Both the position numbers and the translations under genes were made by a program. From Paenirhizobium selenitireducens ATCC BAA-1503 (GTDB lineage: Bacteria > Pseudomonadota > Alphaproteobacteria > Rhizobiales > Rhizobiaceae): DNA of 64,000 bases. The notes under the pieces are model-generated. The model had not been told where the DNA came from. It was given only the letters and a program-made list of their open reading frames with translations, and ran no database searches. This document shows, one piece after another, positions 17,357 to 26,032 of this stretch. Location of the stretch: contig NZ_JAEG01000002.1 of NCBI RefSeq assembly GCF_000518785.1, positions 124,001 to 188,000 on the forward strand. The letters are read 5' to 3'. The number at the start of each line of letters is the position of its first letter. Position 1 is the first letter of the stretch.

Positions 17357-17731
17357 ATGCCGACCAGCCCGTTCGCTCGCCTGTCACAGCCTATCGCCGC
17401 GCTGACGATCCTGGCCAGCCTCGGCACGGGATTTCCACTGTCGGCGACGGCCGCCAGCTTCGACTGCGACAAGCCGGACCTCGCCGCCGACGAAACCGCC
17501 ATCTGCGCCAATCGCGACCTCAACGACATGGACGTGAAGATGGTGACCATGTTCGAACTGATCACCGGCCTTCTGCCGATGGGCAATCGCGGCGTGGTGC
17601 AGGACGAGCAGGTGGAATGGCTTTCGAAACGTCAGGCCTTTAACGCCGATCTCGCCTGTCTGAGGGTGGTCTATGCCGAGCGAGTGAATCAGCTAACCCT
17701 GGTCTATGGCCAGATCGAGCGGCCGAAATGA
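17357..17731 (+). CDS. LprI/YecT-like (DUF1311) periplasmic protein
   Basis: 124 residues; start behind CAAGGAG. Signal peptide with a hydrophobic core (PIAALTILASLGTGFPLSAT) and cleavage near AAS. The mature domain has the lysozyme-inhibitor LprI N-terminal pattern: FDCDKPDLAADETAICAN, a central helix, then EWLSKRQAFNADLACL, with four cysteines in two pairs. Family members are periplasmic and some bind lysozyme, but most are uncharacterised. It faces the Do protease gene divergently and may belong to the same envelope-stress response. Confidence 0.8.
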   Translation: MPTSPFARLSQPIAALTILASLGTGFPLSATAASFDCDKPDLAADETAICANRDLNDMDVKMVTMFELITGLLPMGNRGVVQDEQVEWLSKRQAFNADLACLRVVYAERVNQLTLVYGQIERPK

Positions 17732-17886
17732 CGGGTGCGGGAGGATCGAAGGATGACAGGAAAATTAGGCTATCAGCTAATTACCAATGCAGCGAAGCTC
17801 GCGCCGTTGAACCTTCTCGGAACGCGGAATCCAGCCTGGAACTGGCGCGCTCCGCGGGCAATAGATTCCGGTAGCAATTAGCGCTC

Positions 17887-18222
17887 TCAGACAACCTCGA
17901 TCAGCGTCTCGCCCCGTTCCAACGCCTGCAAGATTGCCGGTAGCGCCTTTTCGAACCAGACGAGCAGATCCCGGCGGCGTGCGTTCGGCAGGCGGACCCA
18001 CACGATGGCTGGGCCTTGCACGGTCAATGCCTTGCGCTGAGCAAAATCCTCGTCCTTCGTGACGATAACCGACCCGGTCTTCAGCGCATGTTCCCAAATC
18101 TCGCGATCGGAGGCTGACTGCATCTCGCAATCCATGACGTGCATCGCGTCATGGCCCAGATCACACAGCCAGCGCGCAAGCGCGGGGGGAAGTTGCGCAT
18201 CGACCAGAAAGAGAAAGCGCAT
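17887..18222 (-). CDS. DUF5615 PIN-like toxin
   Basis: 111 residues from the ATG at 18222; a TTG three bases earlier is also possible. The Mut7-C/PIN-like fold is recognisable: FLVDAQLPPALARWL with the first acidic residue, GHDAMHV, ASDREIWEHAL with the second Asp, and VIVTKDEDFAQR with the third acidic cluster. Such proteins are the predicted ribonuclease component of DUF433/DUF5615 toxin-antitoxin pairs. The start codon overlaps the antitoxin stop by one base (TGATG). Confidence 0.87.
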   Translation of the reverse strand: MRFLFLVDAQLPPALARWLCDLGHDAMHVMDCEMQSASDREIWEHALKTGSVIVTKDEDFAQRKALTVQGPAIVWVRLPNARRRDLLVWFEKALPAILQALERGETLIEVV

Positions 18223-18446
18223 CAAGCCACGCGGAGTACAGGATGATCACTCTGCCGCGCCGCAAACTCCAGCGCAGCGACGATGTCACCAACCTCCAGT
18301 ATGGGGTAGTCGTCCAGAATTTCCTCCTGGCTGGCGCCCGAAGCGAGAAGATCCAACACGTCCTTCACGCGGATACGCAGATGGCGCAGCGTGGGCCGAC
18401 CGCCGCACAGTTCCGGATTCACCGTAATCCGATGCAGTTCAGACAT
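18222..18446 (-). CDS. DUF433 antitoxin
   Basis: 74 residues, the typical DUF433 length. Signature: ITVNPELCGGRPTLRHLRIR near the start, then VLDLLASGASQEEILDDYP, a winged-helix domain expected to bind the operon promoter and hold the PIN-like toxin inactive. First gene of the pair, just upstream of the DUF5615 gene; an antitoxin-first order matches most described pairs of this kind. Confidence 0.88.
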   Translation of the reverse strand: MSELHRITVNPELCGGRPTLRHLRIRVKDVLDLLASGASQEEILDDYPILEVGDIVAALEFAARQSDHPVLRVA

Positions 18447-18548
18447 GTTCTTCCCTCAAGCCGATTGCGCCATACCGACTGTAACACAACGCGCCGGCGG
18501 TTCCATCCGCCGATGCGCTGGTTGTGGACTCGAAGAAAGGATGCGTCC

Positions 18549-20384
18549 TTACTCCGGCAGGATCCGCACCGCGCCGCGGTCGGCAGAGCTGGCGAAGGCG
18601 GCATAGGCCTTGAGCGCGGTCGTGACATTGCGCTTGCGGGGGCTCGACGGCTTCCAGCCGAAGGCATCCTGCTCGGCACGGCGCTTGGCCAGCACGTCTT
18701 CTGCAACGGCCAGGTTGATGGTGCGGTTCGGGATGTCGATCTCGATCGTATCGCCTTCGCGCACCAGGCCGATCGTGCCGCCATTGGCGGCTTCGGGCGA
18801 GGCGTGGCCGATGGAAAGGCCGGACGTGCCGCCGGAGAAGCGGCCGTCGGTGATCAGCGCGCAGACCTTGCCGAGGCCCTTCGACTTCAGATAGCTGGTC
18901 GGATAGAGCATTTCCTGCATGCCCGGGCCGCCCTTGGGGCCTTCGTAGCGGATAACGACGACGTCGCCGGCGACGACCTCGTTGGACAGGATCGCCTTGA
19001 CCGCCGCATCCTGGCTTTCATAGACCTTGGCCGGACCGGTGAACTTCAGGATCGACTCGTCGACGCCGGCCGTCTTCACGATGCAGCCGTCGAGCGCCAG
19101 ATTGCCCTTGAGAACGGCCAGACCACCGTCCTTGGAGAACGGATGCTGGGCATCGCGGATGACGCCGTTTTCGCGGTCGAGGTCGAGCTCTTCCCAGCGG
19201 GCCGCCTGACTGAAGGCGACCTGGGTGGGAATGCCGCCCGGGGCGGCGCTGAACAGCTTGAGGGCTGCCGGGTCCTCCGAGACGGAAATGTCCCACTTGG
19301 CCAGTCCTTCGCCAAGGGTCCTGGCGTGAACGGTCGGCAGATCGGCATTGAGCAGACCGGCGCGGTTCAGTTCACCGAGAATGGACATGATGCCGCCCGC
19401 GCGGTGCACGTCTTCCATGTGCACGTCGGCCTTGGCCGGGGCGACCTTGGACAGGCACGGAACCTTGCGCGACAGGCGGTCGATGTCGTCCATGGTGAAG
19501 TCGATCTCGGCCTCGTGGGCGGCGGCGAGGATGTGCAGAACGGTATTGGTCGAGCCGCCCATGGCGATGTCGAGCGCCATGGCGTTCTCGAAGGCACCCT
19601 TGGAGGCGATGACGCGCGGCAGCGCGGTTGCGTCATCCTGCTCGTAGTAGCGCTTGGCGAGCCCGACGATGCTGCGGCCGGCCTCAAGGAAGAGTTCCTT
19701 GCGGTCGGCATGGGTGGCGAGCGTCGAGCCGTTGCCCGGGAGCGACAGCCCGAGCGCCTCGGTCAGGCAGTTCATTGAGTTGGCGGTGAACATGCCCGAG
19801 CACGAGCCGCAGGTCGGACAAGCCGAGCGCTCGATGGTCTGCACGTCCTCGTCGGAAATCTTGTCGTCGGCGGCGGCGACCATGGCATCGACCAGGTCGA
19901 GCGCGACCTTCTTGCCGTGCATGACGACCTTGCCGGCCTCCATCGGGCCGCCCGAGACGAAGATCGTCGGGATGTTGAGGCGAAGCGAGGCCATCAGCAT
20001 GCCGGGGGTGATCTTGTCGCAGTTGGAGATGCAGACCATGGCGTCGGCGCAATGGGCGTTGACCATGTATTCGACGCTGTCGGCGATCAGTTCGCGCGAC
20101 GGCAGCGAATAGAGCATGCCGTCATGGCCCATGGCGATGCCGTCGTCGACGGCGATCGTGTTGAATTCCTTGGCGACACCGCCGGATGCCTCGATCTCGC
20201 GGGCGACCAGCTGGCCGAGGTCCTTGAGGTGCACGTGGCCGGGGACGAACTGGGTGAACGAGTTGACCACGGCGATGATCGGCTTGCCGAAATCGCTGTC
20301 CTTCATGCCGGTGGCGCGCCAAAGGCCGCGCGCACCCGCCATGTTGCGGCCGTGGGTCGTGGTTCTCGAACGATAGGCTGGCAT
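18549..20384 (-). CDS. ilvD: Dihydroxy-acid dehydratase
   Basis: 611 residues from the ATG at 20384 ([20 protein letters not shown]), the standard bacterial IlvD start; the open frame continues upstream without conserved sequence. The enzyme dehydrates 2,3-dihydroxy-isovalerate and 2,3-dihydroxy-3-methylvalerate in valine and isoleucine synthesis. Iron-sulfur ligands are visible as C122 in [13 protein letters not shown] and C195 in [16 protein letters not shown]; the C-terminal half contains [20 protein letters not shown]. Monocistronic in this window, divergent from msrP across 328 bp. Confidence 0.97.
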   Translation of the reverse strand: MPAYRSRTTTHGRNMAGARGLWRATGMKDSDFGKPIIAVVNSFTQFVPGHVHLKDLGQLVAREIEASGGVAKEFNTIAVDDGIAMGHDGMLYSLPSRELIADSVEYMVNAHCADAMVCISNCDKITPGMLMASLRLNIPTIFVSGGPMEAGKVVMHGKKVALDLVDAMVAAADDKISDEDVQTIERSACPTCGSCSGMFTANSMNCLTEALGLSLPGNGSTLATHADRKELFLEAGRSIVGLAKRYYEQDDATALPRVIASKGAFENAMALDIAMGGSTNTVLHILAAAHEAEIDFTMDDIDRLSRKVPCLSKVAPAKADVHMEDVHRAGGIMSILGELNRAGLLNADLPTVHARTLGEGLAKWDISVSEDPAALKLFSAAPGGIPTQVAFSQAARWEELDLDRENGVIRDAQHPFSKDGGLAVLKGNLALDGCIVKTAGVDESILKFTGPAKVYESQDAAVKAILSNEVVAGDVVVIRYEGPKGGPGMQEMLYPTSYLKSKGLGKVCALITDGRFSGGTSGLSIGHASPEAANGGTIGLVREGDTIEIDIPNRTINLAVAEDVLAKRRAEQDAFGWKPSSPRKRNVTTALKAYAAFASSADRGAVRILPE

Positions 20385-20712
20385 CGGTGTTACCTCGGAT
20401 CTTCTCTTGGTTCTTGCCGGGCTTGGGGCTGGCCGAAAAGCATCGGCTGCACGCGTTTGCGCACCGGAATTTGACCTTGTGATAGGGCAAGGCCCCCATT
20501 GTGTCACTATCAGCATAGCGTAAAACGGTACGCTTGGCATCCCGGCCGCTTCATCCGGCGCAGCCCGCCGGGGCATGCCGGCCAGACCGAACCGGTCGCT
20601 CAAGGCACCTACACGAAAATGTGGTCGGGAGTTTCTTTTCGTTACGATGAAACTTTGGCGAGATTTGCTACGTAGAGAGACATAGACCGCATCCACAGCG
20701 AAAGAGCAGACC
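20385..20712. other. Divergent ilvD/msrP intergenic region
   Basis: 328 bp holding both promoters. I see no leader peptide rich in branched-chain codons that would indicate attenuation of ilvD, and no clear sigma-70 or ECF consensus. The segment just before msrP (about 20630-20670) is AT-richer and is the likeliest site of its promoter. Confidence 0.4.
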
Positions 20713-21660
20713 ATGGCCCGCTACCGCCCGCCGAAGATCGCCTCGAGCGAGATCACGCCGCAATCGCTTTACCTCAACCGCCGCAGCCTCATCGGAGCGG
20801 CCGCGGGCGGACTGGCGCTTGCGGCGGCGCCCAAGGCCTTTGCCGCGGCCATTGCCGCAAAGCCGAGCGCCTATGTGCTGACCGAAAAGCCGACATCCAA
20901 GCAGGACGTCACCAGCTACAATAATTTCTACGAGTTCGGCACCGACAAGATCGACCCGATCAACAATTCCGGGTCCTTCAAGACGCGGCCCTGGACGATC
21001 GAGGTTGGCGGGCTGGTGGCCAAGCCCCAGGTGATCGACATCGAGGCGATCCTCAAGGACTTCCCGATGGAAGAGCGCGTCTACCGGATGCGTTGCGTCG
21101 AGGCCTGGTCGATGGTCGTCCCCTGGGTCGGCTTTCCGCTGGCAAGCCTGCTCGACCGGGTGGAACCGCTCGGCTCGGCCAAATATGTCGCCTTCGAAAC
21201 CGTGGTGCGGCCGGACGAGATGCCGGGTCAGCGCGGCCTGTTCCAGCCGATGAAATGGCCCTATGTCGAGGGCCTTCGCCTCGACGAGGCACGCCATCCG
21301 CTGACCATACTGGCGACCGGCCTCTATGGCGAGACCCTGCCGAACCAGAACGGCGCGCCGCTGAGGCTCGTCGTGCCGTGGAAATACGGCTTCAAGGGGA
21401 TCAAGTCGATCGTGCGCATCACGCTCACCGAAAACGAGCCGCCGGCGAGCTGGAACGTCATGCAGCCGGGCGAATACGGCTTCTATGCCAACGTCAATCC
21501 GGCGGTCGACCATCCGCGCTGGAGCCAGGCGACCGAGCGGCGCATCGGCGAGGAAAGCGGCCTGTTCGGCGGGGCGCGCATCGATACCCTGCCCTTCAAC
21601 GGCTATGCCGACGAAGTGGCGGGGCTCTATACCGGCATGGACCTGACGAAGTTCTACTGA
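20713..21660 (+). CDS. msrP: Periplasmic protein-methionine-sulfoxide reductase catalytic subunit
   Basis: 315 residues. MsrP (YedY) reduces oxidised methionines in periplasmic proteins with a molybdopterin cofactor, receiving electrons from MsrQ. A twin-arginine signal is clear ([16 protein letters not shown], arginines 23-24; cleavage near AFA-AA). C128 in [15 protein letters not shown] is the conserved molybdenum ligand. The C-terminal [15 protein letters not shown] and [20 protein letters not shown] are family hallmarks. msrQ follows 146 bp downstream, separated by a strong palindrome. Confidence 0.96.
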   Translation: MARYRPPKIASSEITPQSLYLNRRSLIGAAAGGLALAAAPKAFAAAIAAKPSAYVLTEKPTSKQDVTSYNNFYEFGTDKIDPINNSGSFKTRPWTIEVGGLVAKPQVIDIEAILKDFPMEERVYRMRCVEAWSMVVPWVGFPLASLLDRVEPLGSAKYVAFETVVRPDEMPGQRGLFQPMKWPYVEGLRLDEARHPLTILATGLYGETLPNQNGAPLRLVVPWKYGFKGIKSIVRITLTENEPPASWNVMQPGEYGFYANVNPAVDHPRWSQATERRIGEESGLFGGARIDTLPFNGYADEVAGLYTGMDLTKFY

Positions 21661-21681
21661 CGAAACCCAGAACAATGCTTC

Positions 21682-21738
21682 GCCCCCTCATCCGGCGCTG
21701 CGCGTCACCTCTTCTCCCCGATGGGGAGAAGAGGTGAC
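21682..21738. repeat. Palindromic repeat between msrP and msrQ
   Basis: CCCCCTCATCCGGCGCTGCGC followed by a perfect 16-bp inverted repeat GTCACCTCTTCTCCCC-gat-GGGGAGAAGAGGTGAC (21704-21738). The same family occurs at 23325-23467. In the msrPQ transcript it would form a very stable hairpin. Confidence 0.85.
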
Positions 21739-21806
21739 GCCGCCGCCCTGCCCCTTCAAGGCATGGGACGCCGAGGGCGCGGCCCCATTGATACCGGAGC
21801 CTGACG

Positions 21807-22469
21807 ATGGCCATGCCTGCCCTGCCCGCCCGATACAAGCCCGCCTCCGTCTGGGGGCTCTATGTGATCGGTCTGCTGCCGGGGCTCTATGCCTTCTATC
21901 TCGGCATTTTCGGCGGGCTGGGCGCCGATCCGGTGCGGACCTTCGAACACCTGCTCGGGCTCTGGGCGCTCAGGTTCCTCTGCCTCGGGCTCACGGTCAC
22001 GCCGGCGCGCGACCTGTTAGGCATTAACCTAATTAGCTATCGGCGTGCGCTCGGCCTCCTCGCCTTCTACTACGTGCTCGCCCATTTCGCCGTCTATCTG
22101 ACCCTCGACCGCGGGCTGATCCTGTCGTCGATCGCCGGCGATATTCTGAAGCGGCCCTATATCATGCTCGGCATGGCGGGGCTCACGATGCTGGTTCCGC
22201 TGGCGGCCACCTCGAACCGCTGGTCGATCCGCAGGCTCGGGCAGAAGTGGAACCGGCTGCACAAGCTGGTCTATGCGATCGCGGCCGCCGCCGTGCTGCA
22301 CTATGCGCTGTCGCTGAAGGCGATCACCGCCGAACCGGCCTTCTACATCGCCGTGGTGATCGTGCTTCTGGCCTACCGGCTGGTGCGGCCGAGGATCATG
22401 GCCTGGAAGCGGGCCAACAAGCCAGGCAACAGAACCGTCCGCGCGCCGGTGGCAAGCACCGGCGACTGA
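21807..22469 (+). CDS. msrQ: Heme-binding membrane subunit MsrQ
   Basis: 220 residues with about six transmembrane helices. It takes electrons from the quinone pool or flavins and passes them through heme b to MsrP. Family features: WALRFLCLGLTVTPAR, the helix with YYVLAHFAVYLTLD carrying a conserved His, LGMAGLTMLVPLAATSNRWS and the second heme-ligand region WNRLHKLVYAIAAAAVLHY with two histidines. The start at 21807 follows CCGGAGCCTG; a second ATG two codons later is also possible. Second gene of the msrPQ unit. Confidence 0.95.
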   Translation: MAMPALPARYKPASVWGLYVIGLLPGLYAFYLGIFGGLGADPVRTFEHLLGLWALRFLCLGLTVTPARDLLGINLISYRRALGLLAFYYVLAHFAVYLTLDRGLILSSIAGDILKRPYIMLGMAGLTMLVPLAATSNRWSIRRLGQKWNRLHKLVYAIAAAAVLHYALSLKAITAEPAFYIAVVIVLLAYRLVRPRIMAWKRANKPGNRTVRAPVASTGD

Positions 22470-22611
22470 CAGGCGCGCGCGGCGCGGCGTCCTCTCCGTA
22501 CCAATCAAAGTCTGCACAATCGCGGCCGTGCAACGACAGAGGCGGCCCATCCATGCGATAGACTCCGCACCAGTCCCCGGAATGCCGGGGCAACCACATG
22601 CGGAGACGTCC

Positions 22612-23253
22612 ATGAAAGCGAAGGTCGCGGTTCTGTTTCTGGCGATGACCTCATTGGCCGCCCCGTTGCCGGCACACTCCGAAGACGGCATGACGACGAC
22701 GACGCCGGTATTCGGCCAGATCGTCTCCTACCAGCTGCCGGCGGGCTTTCAGCCGAGCTACGAAGAGGCCGGCGCGGACGGCTACATCCAGGAAGCCGTG
22801 CCGGCGGGCGAGACCGTGAACGACTGGTCGCAGATGATCACCATGACGGGCATCAAGGACGCCGAGGGGCAAGCCCAGATGCTGGAGGACGCCGCCCAGG
22901 TGCAGGCAGGACATTTCCAGCAGGCCTGTGCGGAGACCTTCACCGGAACCTCGTTCGGGGCGACCGAGATCAACGGCCTGGCCGGACTGGTGGTCTTTCT
23001 CGGCTGTGGCACCGTGGCGCCATCCGAGGAGGGGCAGGACGCGCAGAGCGAAACCGCAGTGATAATCTACGTCAAATCGGCCTTCGGCTATGTCACGGTG
23101 CAATGGGCCGAGCGCGGCCCGCCCGTGGCCGCTCGGCCGGAGTACGACATCGACACCTGGAAACCACGCCTCGCCCAGCTCCTGCCGATCCGCCTCTGCG
23201 ACGCCGTCGCCGGCGAAGAACCGCCCTATCCGAGTTGCAACGCAAAGCCATGA
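22612..23253 (+). CDS. Exported protein of unknown function
   Basis: 213 residues from the ATG at 22612; the frame extends upstream without conserved sequence. Signal peptide MKAKVAVLFLAMTSLAAPLP, cleavage near AHS-ED. Mature protein acidic, with four cysteines, the last two flanking the C-terminal segment (LCDAVAGEEPPYPSC). The pattern FQPSYEEAGADGYIQEAVPAGETVNDWSQMITMTG is shared with periplasmic proteins of unknown role in rhizobia. It follows msrQ by 142 bp in the same direction; a link to methionine sulfoxide repair is not established. Confidence 0.65.
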   Translation: MKAKVAVLFLAMTSLAAPLPAHSEDGMTTTTPVFGQIVSYQLPAGFQPSYEEAGADGYIQEAVPAGETVNDWSQMITMTGIKDAEGQAQMLEDAAQVQAGHFQQACAETFTGTSFGATEINGLAGLVVFLGCGTVAPSEEGQDAQSETAVIIYVKSAFGYVTVQWAERGPPVAARPEYDIDTWKPRLAQLLPIRLCDAVAGEEPPYPSCNAKP

Positions 23254-23324
23254 GAAGAGCGCGCATTGGTGGCCATTACCCTAGCGGAAGCGAAAGACGC
23301 TGCATGATTGCGAGCGGTGGCCGT

Positions 23325-23467
23325 CCCTCTTCTCCCCAGCGGGGAGAAGGTGGCGCGTAGCGCCGGATGAGGGGGAGCGAAGCTCATGTTCGCTGTGCAT
23401 ATGGTGGCTTCGCCCCCCTCATCGCCTCGCATGCGCTCGGCACTTCTCCCCGCTGGGGAGAAGAGGG
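23325..23467. repeat. Inverted pair of palindromic repeats
   Basis: Left arm 23325-23383 (CCCTCTTCTCCCCAGCGGGG...GGATGAGGGGG), right arm 23409-23467 as its inverted, diverged copy (CCCCCCTCATCGCC... to GGGGAGAAGAGGG), around a 25-bp spacer. Same family as 21682-21738. The rest of the 357-bp gap 23254-23610 holds no gene. Confidence 0.8.
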
Positions 23468-23562
23468 AGATCCAATGCCGGCCCCGAAAATGCGGCCGTC
23501 GTACTGACATCACCTCGATGAACGCTTCCCGGAAAACGACTCGAAGAGCCGCCGGTCTCTGC

Positions 23563-23644
23563 GTGCCGCTCAGGCCAGCCAGGCCGGCGGGGCGGCAGGC
23601 GGTGTGCCGCTCAGCCCAGCCAGGCCGGCGCGGCCGCAGGCGAC
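23563..23644. repeat. 41-bp tandem duplication at the 3' end of the aconitase X gene
   Basis: Two copies of about 41 bp (23563-23603 and 23604-23644), both beginning GTGCCGCTCAG and containing CCAGCCAGGCCGGCG, with a few mismatches. The aconitase X stop codon (23611-23613) lies in the second copy, so the last codons of the gene have been duplicated downstream. Confidence 0.75.
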
Positions 23645-25350
23645 CGGCCAGTGACGGCCGCCGTGACGCAGTCGGCAAGGGCGGTAAAGCGCACCTGCTT
23701 GCCGCTGAGGCCCGGGCCGTAATGGGCGTATTTGCCGGAATTGGTGAGGATGGTGCGGGCTGCCGGCGGGACGATCGGCTGCATCACCGTGCACCAGCAG
23801 GCGTCGCGCACGAAGGTGATGCCGAAGGATTCGAGGGCGGCGGCAATGCCGGCCTCGACGATGCGGGCATGGGTGGCGCGGCTCAGGGTGACGGTGACCG
23901 CCACGTCCGCGTGTTTCGTCCGGTCGGCACAGAGATTGGCCAGCGCCTGGCACTCATCAAGCGAGAAATGCGGATTCCCCAGCGCGACGAGATCGATCGG
24001 CTCGCCGATCGTCGGGTTGAAGTGATGCCAGTCGGCGGCAAGGTCGCTTCGGCTCACGCTGACGGTCGGAAGTGCCTGGCCGCCGGTCGCTGCGGACAGC
24101 GCGGGCGCCTCCGGCGTGACGCCGATGATGTGGAACATTGGCGCAGCCGACGTCGTGGCGAAGGCGGCGCCGAAGGCCTTGAGGTCGTCGGCGCTCGGTC
24201 TGGCCTGCTCCAGGCCCGTCACCGCAGGGATGGTGTTCGGTGCCAGCGTGCCGACCCGGTAGCCGAGCAGCGGCCAGAAGCTGTCGTCGCGGCCCTCCAT
24301 CGCCTCCACCTCGACGACCAGCCGCGCCTTGCGGTTCTCGTCCAGATGACAGCCGGCCTCGGGGGCCCGGCCGGTGAGCGCGATGCAGATGTCGAGGAAA
24401 TCCGGATATTTCATCGTGCGGGCGCCGAGCACGCTATTGGCATAGACGACGGCGTTCGATTCGGCCCAGGCGATGTTCTCGCCCTCGGCCGGCGCGCCGT
24501 CCAGCTGGTAAGGCGCGCAGGTGAAGGTCGGGCGGGCGCCCATGCGGACATAGGCATCGGCCAGCGCGCTGGCCGCCATCGAGAGAACCGGATCGGTGCC
24601 CTGCTCGCGCCAGCGGGCCTGGTCGGCGGAAATGGCATTGAGCGATGTCGGCACGACGACCCTGCCGCCCCAGTCCGCCAGCTTCTCAGCAAAGTCGAGG
24701 CTCGCCGGGCCGGTATAGATGCAGCCGTCAACATGGACCTGGGCGACGTCGATCAATCTCTCGGCGCCGAGCAGTTCGGCCATGCGCACGACGATCCGCA
24801 TGGCGGTGCGCGTCGCCTGCGGTACGACGTCAGAGAGCAGGTGTCGGTCCTTGTCGCTCAAGGCGAGTTTCGGCAAGGCTGCGGGCGGCGCAGCGTCGTC
24901 CGGTCCCTGGCTGGCGCCGGGCTCGGAAACCATGCCGGCCTCGATGCGGATGCTGCACAGCCCGTCGAGGCGGGCGAAAGCCTCCGGACTGAGGACGGCG
25001 ATCGGCAGCGAGCGGCCGTACATTTCCTCGGCGACCATGACGCCGAGCGTCAGGATCTCCTCGGCCTGGGAAAAGACCATGCCGGCCGGCGCCTTGCCGT
25101 TGAGGATGAGCTGCATCAGCACGGCGCTGCCGGTGCAGGAACCACGGCCGCCGGGAATCGCCAGGATCGTGCCCTCAAGGCAGCGGCCATGCAGCGGGTG
25201 CGCCTGGTCGATCACCATGCCCGTTTCCGGATCGACTCCGCCCCAGAAGCTGAGCGCCGTGTCGGAAAAGAGCAGCGGCCCTTCGGCCGTCCCGTCGATC
25301 AGCAGGCGTGCGGGCGCGGCAAACGGCGCTCCCCCGGATTCGACTGACAT
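23611..25350 (-). CDS. Aconitase X (fused swivel and catalytic domains)
   Basis: 579 residues. The start at 25350 follows GGGGAAGGGAAG; an ATG at 25380 lacks such a site. Residues 1-130 are the aconitase X swivel domain (LLIDGTAEGPLLFSDTALSF, then GGRGSCTGSAVLMQLILNG) and residues 150-575 the large domain (LLGAERLIDVAQVHVDGCIY, ARPTFTCAPYQLDG, GENIAWAESNAVVYANSVLG). Characterised bacterial aconitase X enzymes dehydrate cis-3-hydroxy-L-proline; others in the family work on mevalonate 5-phosphate in archaea. The hydroxyproline role is most likely here, but none of the usual partners (proline racemase, pyrroline-carboxylate reductase, transporter) is adjacent, so the substrate is uncertain. Confidence 0.88.
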   Translation of the reverse strand: MSVESGGAPFAAPARLLIDGTAEGPLLFSDTALSFWGGVDPETGMVIDQAHPLHGRCLEGTILAIPGGRGSCTGSAVLMQLILNGKAPAGMVFSQAEEILTLGVMVAEEMYGRSLPIAVLSPEAFARLDGLCSIRIEAGMVSEPGASQGPDDAAPPAALPKLALSDKDRHLLSDVVPQATRTAMRIVVRMAELLGAERLIDVAQVHVDGCIYTGPASLDFAEKLADWGGRVVVPTSLNAISADQARWREQGTDPVLSMAASALADAYVRMGARPTFTCAPYQLDGAPAEGENIAWAESNAVVYANSVLGARTMKYPDFLDICIALTGRAPEAGCHLDENRKARLVVEVEAMEGRDDSFWPLLGYRVGTLAPNTIPAVTGLEQARPSADDLKAFGAAFATTSAAPMFHIIGVTPEAPALSAATGGQALPTVSVSRSDLAADWHHFNPTIGEPIDLVALGNPHFSLDECQALANLCADRTKHADVAVTVTLSRATHARIVEAGIAAALESFGITFVRDACWCTVMQPIVPPAARTILTNSGKYAHYGPGLSGKQVRFTALADCVTAAVTGRSPAAAPAWLG

Positions 25351-25487
25351 GCGCTTCCCTTCCCCGATGACCGAACTCATCGACTAGCACGCCCGAGGGG
25401 CAAATCAAGCGCCAAGCCTTGCGTCCAGCACACCCATGGGGTGTCATGGCGGCCGGCCGCGCTATGTGAAGAAAAAGTTCGGCGCGA

Positions 25488-25514
25488 TGTCGAATCCATC
25501 CGCAGCCGTTCGTC
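25488..25514 (+). promoter_or_regulatory. Predicted ECF42 promoter
   Basis: TGTCGA (25488-25493), 17 nt, CGTC (25511-25514), 54 bp before the DGPF gene. This matches the described ECF42 target motif (TGTCGA in the -35, CGA/TC in the -10), and the sigma factor encoded by this operon is of that group, so autoregulation is likely. Confidence 0.6.
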
Positions 25515-25568
25515 ATGACATTACGCCCCCCTTGGGAGCGCTGTTTCAAAAAAAGAGGAGAATGAGAA

Positions 25569-26006
25569 ATGCGTGTGATGGTGATGGTGAAGGCGACGGA
25601 AGACAGCGAAGAAGGCATCATGCCCTCGACCGAGATGTTCGAGGCGATGGGAAAGTTCAACGAGGAACTGGCCAATGCCGGCATCATGATGTCGGGCGAC
25701 GGTCTGAAGCCGTCGAAGCTCGGCAAGCGGGTTGCGTTCGACGGCGCCAGCCGCCGGGTGATGGACGGCCCCTTCGCCGAGACGCGGGAACTGGTCGCCG
25801 GCTACTGGATCTGGGAGGTCAAGGACATGGCCGAGGCGGTGGAATGGGTCAAGCGCTGCCCCAATCCGATGCCCGGACCGAGCGAGATCGAGATCCGTCC
25901 GTTCTACGAGATGGCGGATTTCGCCGAGATCGCCTCGCCCGAGGGACAGGCAAGCCATGACCGCGCCGGCGAGACGCTGGCCGCGCGCGACGGCAAGGCC
26001 GGTTGA
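25569..26006 (+). CDS. DGPF-motif (YCII-related) protein
   Basis: 145 residues; start at 25569 behind AGGAGAATGAGAA. The YCII-like alpha/beta barrel is recognisable by its opening MRVMVMVKATEDSEEG, the AGIMMSGDGLKPS segment and the diagnostic VMDGPFAETRELVAGYWIW, which contains the D-G-P-F motif. Such proteins are the constant genomic partners and predicted targets of ECF42 sigma factors; their biochemical role is unknown. First gene of a three-gene unit with the VOC protein and the sigma factor, behind the predicted ECF42 promoter. The last 20 residues (Ala/Gly-rich) are not conserved. Confidence 0.9.
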   Translation: MRVMVMVKATEDSEEGIMPSTEMFEAMGKFNEELANAGIMMSGDGLKPSKLGKRVAFDGASRRVMDGPFAETRELVAGYWIWEVKDMAEAVEWVKRCPNPMPGPSEIEIRPFYEMADFAEIASPEGQASHDRAGETLAARDGKAG

Positions 26007-26032
26007 GCCCGGATCGGCAGAAGGGAACCGAC

